Below are positions 1 through 7,739 of a DNA stretch of 64,000 nucleotides, one piece after another (position 1 is the stretch's first letter; the number at the start of each line of letters is the position of its first letter). The DNA is taken from the NCBI RefSeq assembly GCF_051251125.1, contig NZ_JBPCZL010000003.1; one strand, written 5' to 3'. Source of the DNA: Carnimonas bestiolae (GTDB lineage: Bacteria > Pseudomonadota > Gammaproteobacteria > Pseudomonadales > Halomonadaceae). The translations under genes were made by a program, and so were the position numbers. The notes under the pieces were generated by a model that ran no database searches, was not told the origin of the DNA, and saw nothing but the letters and a program-made list of their open reading frames with translations.

Positions 1-1212
1 GGCATTGCCGGCTGCGCTACTGCAGCAGCACTGGCCGCACGCGGGTATCGGGTAACCTTGCTCGATCCGGCAGGAATTGCCCAGGGTGCCTCGGGCAATG
101 ATCAAGCGGCGCTTTATATCAAACTGGCCGTTGCCAGCAATCTGCAAAGCCGCTTTTATCTCGCAGCGCTGCTGCATTTGCGCCGTTTACTGGCACGCAT
201 TGCGCCCGCAGCGGACTGGTGGGAAGGCTGTGGCACGTTGGATGTTGCGCTTGATCACCGTCAGGCCGAGCGTCAGCAACGCTTTCTGGCTAACCACGCC
301 CTGCCCGACACCATTGTGCGTGGGGTCAGCGCCGCTGAAGCAAGCCATCTTGCAGGAAGCGATCTATCCCACAGTCACGGTGCGCTGTTCTATCCGCTTG
401 GCGGCTGGCTAGCGCCCCGCAGCTTCTGCCTGCGCCTGATCGAAGATGCCAATATCGAACACCAAGCGCTCGGCGTTAACGCGATGCAGCAGAGCGATGA
501 CGGCTGGCAGCTTAGCTTGTCCGACGGCACCCGCCTGAACGCCGATCAGGTGGTGGTATGCGCTGCCTGGGCGAGCCAGCAGCTCGCCCCGCTAGAGCAG
601 CTTCCGCTGATGCCAATCCGAGGGCAAGTCAGTTGCGTAGACATCAGCGAAGCCCCGATAACGCCGTTACGCTGCACGGTATGCGCTAATGGCTACGCGC
701 CACCGCCCTATCGCGGGCAGCAGCTGTTTGGTGCCACCTTCACGCCGCGCTCGCTGGACACCACCCCTTGCCAGGCGGATGCCGACCATAACCTTACCGA
801 GCTCACCACCGCCCTGCCTCAGCTAGCCGCTGAGTTGAAGACACAGGACGCTAACAAGGCGAGTGCTCGTGTCGGTATTCGCACTGCCACGCCGGACAAA
901 TCTCCGTTCGCGGGCGCACTGCCCGACTTTAAGCAGTGGCGGTCGCTTTACGCTGATCTGCAGAAGGATGCCAAGCGCATCAATCCTGCCAGCGGCCCCA
1001 GGCTTGACGGGTTATGGGTTAATTTCGGCCATGGCTCGCGGGGAATGGTGAGTGCTCCGCTCTGTGCCGAGCTGATTGCCGCGCAGATCAGTGGTGAACC
1101 GGCCCCGATGGAGTTGGCGCTGGTCGATCATCTTGATCCGGGAAGACGGGTTATCAGGGAATTGATTACCGCAGAGAGGAAAAGCCGCCAGTCGTCGCCG
1201 GCAGATAAATGA
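1..1212 (+). CDS. mnmC: MnmC, C-terminal FAD-dependent oxidoreductase part (5' truncated by window)
   Basis: The reading frame is open from base 1, so the gene starts outside the window. The visible part begins inside an FAD/NAD-binding fold (GIAGCATAAALAARGY, a Gly-x-Gly-type dinucleotide loop). It continues with features of the MnmC oxidoreductase domain: GASGN, a PIRGQVS stretch, and the C-terminal RVGIRTATPDKSPFAGALPDF and NFGHGSRGM segments. In the known family this domain removes the carboxymethyl group from cmnm5s2U34 in certain tRNAs, and a fused N-terminal methyltransferase finishes mnm5s2U. That methyltransferase is not in the window, so whether the gene is the bifunctional form cannot be seen here. 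No partner gene follows on the plus strand. Confidence 0.9.
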   Translation, partial: GIAGCATAAALAARGYRVTLLDPAGIAQGASGNDQAALYIKLAVASNLQSRFYLAALLHLRRLLARIAPAADWWEGCGTLDVALDHRQAERQQRFLANHALPDTIVRGVSAAEASHLAGSDLSHSHGALFYPLGGWLAPRSFCLRLIEDANIEHQALGVNAMQQSDDGWQLSLSDGTRLNADQVVVCAAWASQQLAPLEQLPLMPIRGQVSCVDISEAPITPLRCTVCANGYAPPPYRGQQLFGATFTPRSLDTTPCQADADHNLTELTTALPQLAAELKTQDANKASARVGIRTATPDKSPFAGALPDFKQWRSLYADLQKDAKRINPASGPRLDGLWVNFGHGSRGMVSAPLCAELIAAQISGEPAPMELALVDHLDPGRRVIRELITAERKSRQSSPADK

Positions 1213-1214
1213 GA

Positions 1215-1243
1215 CAAAAAAATGGGCCCTCAAAGAGGACCCC
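1215..1243 (-). terminator. Rho-independent terminator for the smc-side minus-strand genes (after ligA)
   Basis: On the minus strand an 8-bp stem (GGGTCCTC / GAGGGCCC, one G-T type mismatch) with a TTT loop is followed directly by seven T residues (complement of the A run at 1216-1222). It lies about 210 bases beyond the small gene that overlaps ligA. The gene on the other strand (mnmC) ends just before it, and the plus strand has no T run, so the signal serves the minus strand. Confidence 0.75.
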
Positions 1244-1455
1244 AATACGCACATACACCTTGAAACACGTTAAAAGACTCTCTCGAAGCCTCAAAAGCGT
1301 GATGACTTGAACGCGCTGTGGCGTTGCAAGAAAGTGAACGCTACTTTAATAAGTTAGCAGTATAATTAAAATCTATCTAACGGAATATCAGTGTTGCCAT
1401 TTAGACATCAATGTCACTAAAACGGGGGATGATCCCTGCCAATTCAACAGCATAC

Positions 1456-1740
1456 TCACTCCGCTCCGTCGCCTTGTGCATTAATGTGCGCCACAAACGA
1501 CTGCACCTGCTGACGAGTCATCACCTCTGTCGATTCGGTCTCCAGATCGTGAATAACCGTCAGTTCACCGCGTTTCAGCTGCTGTTCGAGATGATCAACC
1601 CAGCCTTCACTGCCGGCGCTCGAGGTGTCGGCGGTATCGTAGCCCTGACGGGTAGCAAAGGCGCCCAGCAACGCGCGCCTGAGTTCGGCGGGCAGCTCTT
1701 GATACCCAAGCACCACAAAGCGTGACGGTAATTCACTCAT
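1456..1740 (-). CDS. Conserved-looking small protein of unknown function, translationally coupled to ligA
   Basis: The protein is 94 residues, acidic in its C-terminal half, and I do not recognise a family. The chosen ATG overlaps the ligA stop by 8 bases (ATGAGTGA carries both the start and the ligA TGA), a typical translational-coupling arrangement. A longer in-frame start 72 bases upstream lies well inside ligA and is less likely. No signal peptide or membrane segment is visible; the middle is helix-like (WVDHLEQQLKRGELTVIHDLE). Position directly behind ligA and before a terminator suggests it is the last gene of the zipA-ligA transcription unit. No function is proposed. Confidence 0.7.
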   Translation of the reverse strand: MSELPSRFVVLGYQELPAELRRALLGAFATRQGYDTADTSSAGSEGWVDHLEQQLKRGELTVIHDLETESTEVMTRQQVQSFVAHINAQGDGAE

Positions 1741-3802
1741 CGCTGGCCTCGCTATCCGTCGTGGCCTCACCCTCATATCCTGCCAAACGCTCAAGGAAGG
1801 TGGCTTCGTCAATCACCTCGACCTCCAATTGTTCAGCCTTGGCCAGCTTGCTGCCCGCGCCCGGCCCAGCGACTACGCAGGAAGTTTTCTTCGACACGCT
1901 GCCGGCCACCTTGGCACCTAGCTGCTGCAAGCGTTCCTTGGCATCGTCGCGGGTCATCTGCTCGAGCGTGCCGGTCAGCACCCAGGTTTGCCCTTCCAGG
2001 GGCTGCGGACGGTCAGTCGCTTCGACCTCCTCCCAGTGGACGCCCTCGTCCTGTAACGCTTTGACGGTGTCGACGTTAGCCTGCTGACGGAAGAAGGTGT
2101 GGATATGGCGCGCCACTATGGGGCCGATATCCGGCACACTCATCAGTTGCTCGAGCTCAGCGCTCATCAGCGCATCCAGCGAGCCGAAGCGAGTGGCCAA
2201 CACGGCAGCGGTGGCCTCGCCCACTTCACGAATACCAATCGCGTAGATAAACCGCGCCAGCGTCGTGCTGCGCGCTTTATCCAGCGCGGCGACCAGATTG
2301 CTGGCGGACTTTTCGGCCATTCTGGGCAGTTCGGCCAACTCAGCCACGCCCAGGCGGAACAGATCCGCCGGCGTCTTGACCATTTCACGCTCGACCAGCA
2401 CGTCGATCAGCTTTTCGCCCAGTCCATCGATATCCAACGCCTTGCGGCTGGCGAAATGCTGCAATGATTCCTTGCGCTGCGCAGGACAGAACAGCCCGCC
2501 CGAGCAGCGCGCCGCTACTTCGCCCTCGAGACGCTCGATTTGAGAACCGCACACCGGACAACGCTCAGGCATCACGATGTCGCGTGTGTTATCCGGACGC
2601 TGCTCAATCACGACCTTGACGATTTGCGGAATAACGTCGCCCGCGCGTCGCACAATCACCTGATCGCCAATACGCACATCGAGCCGCGCTACTTCATCCA
2701 TGTTGTGCAGCGTGGCATTGGTAACCGTTACCCCCGCTACCTGCACCGGCTCAAGCTTGGCAACCGGCGTTAGCGTACCGATGCGCCCGACCTGAAATTC
2801 GACGTCGTTGAGGGTGGTGATTCTCTCTTCGGCGGGAAACTTGAACGCGATCGCCCAACGCGGCGCGCGTGACACAAAACCGAGCTCGGCCTGCTGCGCC
2901 AGCGAATCGATCTTGAGCACCGCGCCATCGATATCGTAATCGAGCGAGGCACGTCGCTCGCCCATGCGCTGACAGAAGTCGATGATGCCGCTGGCACCCT
3001 GCACAATCGCCAGTTCAGGGTTCGAGCGAAAGCCGAATTCGCGCAGTCTGGCCATCATCGCGGAGTGCGTATCGGCCCACTCAGCACCTTCGAGCTGGGC
3101 CACCTGATAGGCAAAGAATTCGAGCGGTCGATCATTGGTAATCGATGGGTCAAGCTGGCGCAGGCTACCCGCAGCAGCATTACGCGGATTGGCAAATACC
3201 TTGCCGTTTTCCTTGCGCGCACGCTCATTCATGCCCTCAAAACCGCTATGCCCAATAAACACCTCACCGCGTACTTCGAGCAGAGAAGGAACATCGTGAC
3301 CAGAAAGCTTGAGTGGAATCGAGCGGATGGTGCGTACGTTGCGAGTAATGTCTTCACCGGTAGAACCGTCGCCGCGCGTAGCGCCCTGCACCAGCTTGCC
3401 GTCACGGTAGATAAGCGATACCGCTAGCCCATCGAGCTTGGGTTCACAGCAGAACGTTAGCGATTCAGGGTCGCTGCCCAGGCGCGTCGCAGCGCGTTTG
3501 ACGAAGGCACTGAGTTCGTCATTGCTAAAGGCATTGTCGAGGGATAGCATGCGTACACTGTGCGTCACAGAGGGAAATTCACCGGACAGCGGGGCTCCCA
3601 CACGCTGAGTGGGCGACTCAGGCGTTACCAGCGCAGGAAACTGCTCCTCCAGTGCCTGCAAGCGGCGCATTAGTCGATCGTAATCGTTATCAGGAATGTC
3701 GGATTCGTTCTCGACGTAATAACGATGGTTGGCTTCGTCGATGCGACGGCGCAGATCGGCTACTTCGTTGGTAATGTCAGCGGGAATGTCGTGAGAACTC
3801 AC
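1733..3802 (-). CDS. ligA: NAD-dependent DNA ligase LigA
   Basis: The protein is 689 residues (E. coli LigA is 671). It joins nicks in duplex DNA using NAD+ during replication and repair. Visible domains in order: the N-terminal Ia domain with the YY and D-x-D-YD NAD-binding residues (about residues 20-45); the adenylation domain with the KLDG motif and catalytic Lys122; the OB fold; a four-cysteine zinc finger (Cys415, 418, 433, 439); helix-hairpin-helix repeats; and a C-terminal BRCT domain (about 594-672). It is downstream of zipA on the same strand, but a hairpin with a T run separates them, so ligA may have its own promoter in the 267-base gap. The small downstream gene overlaps its stop codon. 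Confidence 0.97.
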   Translation of the reverse strand: MSSHDIPADITNEVADLRRRIDEANHRYYVENESDIPDNDYDRLMRRLQALEEQFPALVTPESPTQRVGAPLSGEFPSVTHSVRMLSLDNAFSNDELSAFVKRAATRLGSDPESLTFCCEPKLDGLAVSLIYRDGKLVQGATRGDGSTGEDITRNVRTIRSIPLKLSGHDVPSLLEVRGEVFIGHSGFEGMNERARKENGKVFANPRNAAAGSLRQLDPSITNDRPLEFFAYQVAQLEGAEWADTHSAMMARLREFGFRSNPELAIVQGASGIIDFCQRMGERRASLDYDIDGAVLKIDSLAQQAELGFVSRAPRWAIAFKFPAEERITTLNDVEFQVGRIGTLTPVAKLEPVQVAGVTVTNATLHNMDEVARLDVRIGDQVIVRRAGDVIPQIVKVVIEQRPDNTRDIVMPERCPVCGSQIERLEGEVAARCSGGLFCPAQRKESLQHFASRKALDIDGLGEKLIDVLVEREMVKTPADLFRLGVAELAELPRMAEKSASNLVAALDKARSTTLARFIYAIGIREVGEATAAVLATRFGSLDALMSAELEQLMSVPDIGPIVARHIHTFFRQQANVDTVKALQDEGVHWEEVEATDRPQPLEGQTWVLTGTLEQMTRDDAKERLQQLGAKVAGSVSKKTSCVVAGPGAGSKLAKAEQLEVEVIDEATFLERLAGYEGEATTDSEASDE

Positions 3803-4010
3803 AGGGCGAATCCGTATATGCAGGGCTCAAGGCAGAGGCCTTGACCAGATAGAAAATAACGCATGGACGAAGAGACCATGGCGGCACACCGGCAATAGCG
3901 TGCGCACTGCTGATATTTTAACAGAGGAACCGCTAACGCAAGGGCTCAGCGCACATCTTTTCGACGCTAGCCGCAAGCAGCGATCGTGCTTACATTGCCC
4001 GATTCACCAG

Positions 4011-4047
4011 CAAAAACGCCTTCGCACCGGCATGGCGCGAAGGCGTT
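4011..4047 (-). terminator. Rho-independent terminator downstream of zipA
   Basis: A perfect 10-bp inverted repeat (ACGCCTTCGC at 4016-4025 and GCGAAGGCGT at 4037-4046) with an 11-base loop is followed on the minus strand by a five-T run. It begins about 20 bases past the zipA stop codon. Confidence 0.8.
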
Positions 4048-4069
4048 GTGATAACCGCGACTGCGTGCG

Positions 4070-6103
4070 TTAGCGACTGTTGCGGTAAAGATGCATGCGG
4101 CGCTCGAAATCACCAACGCGCTGGCGCAGGAAGCCCACCGTTTGCCGGGTCATGACGCTCTGATTTTCATCGCGCAGCTCGCCGTCAAGATTGCGTACGA
4201 TGGCTCTTGCCGTTTCGTACATGGCTTCGAAGGCCTCACCAATATGCTCGGCTGACGGCAGCGGCAGCAGGAACGAAACGCAGCGGGTCGAGAACTGCTC
4301 CATATCGAAGATGGGGAAGCGGCCCGGCTTCAGCGCATTGATAATCGAGAACTGCAGCGGGCTGTCGGGATCTTCTGTTTCGAAGCGGTGGAACATTTCG
4401 CCTTCCGACGCGTAGTTGAGACCGCAGGCGAGGAACAGCTTGGTCAGATCGAGCCCTTTGAAGCCAAGCTCGCTGCGGGACACCACGTTGATAATAATCA
4501 GTTCGTCGGCATCCCCCAGCACATCGCGCGGTACATCACCGTCGACGCGATGGCGCAGGGCTTTTTCGATCACCGGATGCATCTTCTGCTCAGGCTCGGG
4601 CAGATCGCGCACCCAATTGCGCTCGGCAGCGGGACGCGGCGCAGGCTCGCGCTCTTCGTGGGCGTACGAACCACCCGCGGCTGGTGCTACGCGCTCAGGT
4701 TGATCGCTGTCGCGGCGACGACGGGAGCGTTCTCGGGGCGCTTCCTCTTCGAAGGTATCGACGGCCCCCAGGTAGGGCACACCGTGGCGCATCGCCGATT
4801 CACGCGGATCTGAAGAGCGGCCGCTGTCATGGCGCGACGGCGCGAACAGCGGATCATCGTCGGCGGCACTGTCCTCATGATCGACTTCGCGCTGCTGACT
4901 GTCATCGTGTCTCAGCTGATCGTGGCGCTGGCGCTCCTGCTCTTCGAACTCACGGCGCAAACGCTCGTTGCGCTCGGCCTCATGTTCGGCGCGCGCCTTG
5001 TGCTCATTGCGCTGCTGGCGCTCGTATTCGGCGCGACGCTGCTGCTCCACTTGCTCCTGCTCGCGACGCTGCTGTTCCTGCTCGCGGCGCTGCTGCTCAC
5101 GTACGCGCTCTTCCTCTTCGCGCTGTTGACGCAGTGCTTCGGCTTCGCGCTCTTTCTCTTCGCGACGCTTGGCTTTCTCTTCGGCACGCCGCGCACGATC
5201 CTCAAGCCGCTTCACCCGCGCCTGCTCACGCTTGGCGGCACGCTTTTCGCGACGTTCGGCAGCTGCTTCCTGAAAACGGTGAACGCCATCCATGGGACGT
5301 TTGACCAGAATTTCCGACAATCCTTCGTAGCGCGGATCGTCGATTTCTTCTTCTTCACCGTGGAACATCTTGTAGCGGCGCTGATCGCGCTGCTCGTCGT
5401 CCTGATAATCTTCGTCGTCGAACTCGTCGTCATAGGCGCTTTCATCCGGCGCCTCGGCGGGCTGCGTTTCGTCCGCAGCGGCAGCGGGCTGGTCGAGCTC
5501 GGCGGCGGCCGGCTTGGCGGTTTCCTCAGCGGACTCGTTAGACGAAGAAGATACAGGCACGGGCTGATGCTCGGCAGCAGGGGTTGCGCCAGTATCAGCG
5601 TTGTTCACTGACAGTGCGGGTTCTGCCTGAGCGTTAGCGCTGGTGTGTTCGGCGTGCGCGGCTGCCTCTGCCGCTTTGGGATCAGCATCGGCGGAATCGG
5701 CGATGTGCGGTTGCGCGGCGGTGTCGGCAACGGGCGAAGATGCCTCGATATCGCTGTCTTTCAGCGAAGTGTCACTGCCAATATGCGGCTCGGTAAAGGG
5801 CTGCGGTTGGTCGGCGGCCTGACCACTTTCGGTGAAGGGAACACGCGTTTTCAGACCGCGTCGTTCGAACGAGCCGCCCTGTAGATCGGGTGCTGCCACC
5901 CGCTCGGATTCGACCACGCGCGAAGAACCGCTGGGCAACTCCCAGGCGGTTTCGCGGGCCTGCTGCTCATCGCTTTCATTGTCGATAAGCTGCTCATCAA
6001 TACTGCCGATCTGCTGCTGTTTACGATAGCGCCGCACACCGTCAATAACGATAACGACAACGAAAACAAGCCCCAGAACAATAAGCCACTCGCGTAATTC
6101 CAT
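4070..6103 (-). CDS. zipA: Cell division protein ZipA with an unusually long charged linker
   Basis: ZipA anchors FtsZ to the inner membrane during septum formation. The sequence shows the family layout: a short periplasmic start, one N-terminal membrane segment (about residues 7-23, LIVLGLVFVVVIVIDGV), basic residues, a long linker, and a C-terminal FtsZ-binding domain (about 535-677; FKGLDLTKLFLACGL, FSIINALKPGRFPIFDMEQF). At 677 residues it is about twice the E. coli protein (328). The extra length is a Pro/Ala/Glu-rich region followed by an Arg/Glu/Gln-rich predicted coiled coil (about 275-400). The start codon is preceded by GGAGT. zipA is normally directly downstream of smc; here azlCD sits between them on the other strand. 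Confidence 0.93.
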   Translation of the reverse strand: MELREWLIVLGLVFVVVIVIDGVRRYRKQQQIGSIDEQLIDNESDEQQARETAWELPSGSSRVVESERVAAPDLQGGSFERRGLKTRVPFTESGQAADQPQPFTEPHIGSDTSLKDSDIEASSPVADTAAQPHIADSADADPKAAEAAAHAEHTSANAQAEPALSVNNADTGATPAAEHQPVPVSSSSNESAEETAKPAAAELDQPAAAADETQPAEAPDESAYDDEFDDEDYQDDEQRDQRRYKMFHGEEEEIDDPRYEGLSEILVKRPMDGVHRFQEAAAERREKRAAKREQARVKRLEDRARRAEEKAKRREEKEREAEALRQQREEEERVREQQRREQEQQRREQEQVEQQRRAEYERQQRNEHKARAEHEAERNERLRREFEEQERQRHDQLRHDDSQQREVDHEDSAADDDPLFAPSRHDSGRSSDPRESAMRHGVPYLGAVDTFEEEAPRERSRRRRDSDQPERVAPAAGGSYAHEEREPAPRPAAERNWVRDLPEPEQKMHPVIEKALRHRVDGDVPRDVLGDADELIIINVVSRSELGFKGLDLTKLFLACGLNYASEGEMFHRFETEDPDSPLQFSIINALKPGRFPIFDMEQFSTRCVSFLLPLPSAEHIGEAFEAMYETARAIVRNLDGELRDENQSVMTRQTVGFLRQRVGDFERRMHLYRNSR

Positions 6104-6578
6104 GGAGTCTCGACCTGTTCAACCGATCACACATCGACGTGATCTATAAAGAAATGCGCACCCGAACATAAAGAGGATCGCGACCAGACGCTCTGTTTGA
6201 TAGGAAAACCAACGCACAGAGATGCTTTTTGCAAGTTTTCCATAGAATCCAGCGGGATAACAGTAACGGTTGGTTATAGAGTAGAAAAAAGCGTCAAAAT
6301 TACCAATGCCCCCCGCCGCTAACTCGCTCCATAAGGCCGTCAGCAGCAAGCAAACGCTCCCCAGGTGAACCATGCCTTCACACCGCCATATAAACGTCCT
6401 TTTTCCTTTCCTCATACTGAAGGGAACCCGCCTGACGCTCTACTATCCTTAGGCATGAGTTTTTTGCTGCCGCAAGCAGCGACGCTTGGTGTATCGTGTC
6501 GTCCTCATTGCTCAGGTCGCAGCGATAGCACCTTGGCATCCACCTTCACACTGCGATTGTTCACGAGCCACACCACAG
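6104..6578. other. Intergenic region between divergent zipA and azlC
   Basis: This 475-base stretch must hold the promoters for zipA (minus) and azlCD (plus). I could not find a convincing sigma-70 pair for either. A 98-codon minus-strand frame (6119-6415) has hydrophobic stretches but no good ribosome-binding site and no family resemblance, so it is not called as a gene. Confidence 0.4.
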
Positions 6579-7325
6579 ATGAGCAGCACTCAAACGCCCC
6601 ACTACTCCGATGCGCGCTTGCCGCAAGCGTTACTGGCCGCGCTGCCGATCATGTTGGGCTATCTGCCCGTTGCGATTGCCTTCGGTGCCGCCGGTGTGGC
6701 GCACCAGCTCTCGGGCGCGGCGCTGGTCACGATGTCGGCGCTAGTGCTGGCGGGCGCCAGCCAGTTCGTGTTGATGACAACGCTGGCAAGCGGTGGTTCG
6801 TGGCTGTGGGTAGTGGGGCTGTGCGCGCTAATGGACTTCCGCCATCTGTTCTACGGGGCCATTCTTAGGCAAAAGATTCCGTTTGAGCGACGCTGGCGAT
6901 TTCTCTCGGCCTTCTTCCTGACCGATGAAGTCTTTGCGACTGCGCTCACCCGCAGCGGTTATATCCACCCTTCCCAGCGTGAACGCTGGATGCTGCAAAT
7001 GGGCGTCGCCGCCTATCTGGTGTGGGTGTTAGGCACCGCGCTGGGGGCTATAGTGGGCAGTCAACTTAGCGATGCGTATCCGGCCGCGATGCAGGCGATG
7101 CTGTTCTCACTGCCGGCGCTGTTCTTGCTGCTCAGCTATGAATGCGCCAATGCCGGCAATCTACCTTCCCTGTTGGCATCAGCGCTGGTCACTGCGCTAT
7201 GCCTGATAGCGGGAGAGCAACATCTGGCGCTACCGCTGGGCGGGTTTAGCGGTGCGCTAGTGGCCTTTATCAGGCCCAGCAACGCAGCGGCAATCGATAC
7301 GCAGGAGCAGCACCATGAGCTTTAG
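6579..7325 (+). CDS. azlC: AzlC/YgaZ large subunit of branched-chain amino acid exporter
   Basis: The protein is 248 residues, near the usual family length (E. coli YgaZ 245). It is a multi-spanning inner membrane protein with the AzlC core: ALPIMLGYLPVAIAFG near the N terminus, LAGASQFV, and a DFRHLFYGA segment. With the small AzlD subunit it exports branched-chain amino acids such as valine in characterised relatives. I chose ATG 6579 because it gives the family length; a TTG 93 bases upstream would add an unconserved tail. No strong Shine-Dalgarno is visible. It overlaps azlD by 11 bases. The pair lies on the opposite strand inside the usually contiguous smc-zipA block. Confidence 0.9.
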   Translation: MSSTQTPHYSDARLPQALLAALPIMLGYLPVAIAFGAAGVAHQLSGAALVTMSALVLAGASQFVLMTTLASGGSWLWVVGLCALMDFRHLFYGAILRQKIPFERRWRFLSAFFLTDEVFATALTRSGYIHPSQRERWMLQMGVAAYLVWVLGTALGAIVGSQLSDAYPAAMQAMLFSLPALFLLLSYECANAGNLPSLLASALVTALCLIAGEQHLALPLGGFSGALVAFIRPSNAAAIDTQEQHHEL

Positions 7326-7659
7326 CGATACCGCTCCCGCCATCCTGATGATGGCTGCGATCACGTACCTGTTTCGGCTGCTGCCGCTGCTTATGCGCAA
7401 GCAAACCAACGAGCTCTTCGGCGAGCGCCTCAACAATGCGCTCTCGGCACTGGGACCATCGCTGCTGGTGGCGATAGCCGTCACGACGGTAGTACCGGAC
7501 CTGATGGAGAAGGCACAGCAGTCGCCCAGCCAGTTGCTGCTGTACGTACTGGGACTGGCGGCAGTGCTGCTGATTCACAGGCTGATCAACAACGTCGGCG
7601 TGACTATCCTGCTGGCGATGCTGCTTTACGGCGGCTTGAACGCTTCCGGGCTGTTTTAG
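7315..7659 (+). CDS. azlD: AzlD/YgaH small subunit of branched-chain amino acid exporter
   Basis: A 114-residue membrane protein with four hydrophobic segments, matching the AzlD family in size (E. coli YgaH 111) and in features such as AITYLFRLLPLLMRK and the VTILLAMLLYGGL end. It starts 11 bases before the azlC stop, with a good ribosome-binding site (AGGAG, 9 bases upstream) inside azlC, so the two subunits are probably made in a coupled way. Partner of AzlC in the inner membrane. No terminator is visible in the 80 bases before the converging smc gene. Confidence 0.9.
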   Translation: MSFSDTAPAILMMAAITYLFRLLPLLMRKQTNELFGERLNNALSALGPSLLVAIAVTTVVPDLMEKAQQSPSQLLLYVLGLAAVLLIHRLINNVGVTILLAMLLYGGLNASGLF

Positions 7660-7739
7660 CGACGCTTAAGCGGAAGTCGAATGCGGGGGCTGCTCGTCTC
7701 GCCCAGCGACACAACTACCACCTCAACAGCGTCTCGTCA

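Noticed and set aside
4684..5611. Long plus-strand frames antisense to zipA with hydrophobic, Leu-rich translation
   Set aside because: They are the mirror of the Glu/Arg/Gln-rich zipA linker; the composition is explained by the coding strand.
6119..6415. 98-codon minus-strand frame upstream of zipA
   Set aside because: No ribosome-binding site, no family resemblance, unusual composition; probably chance.
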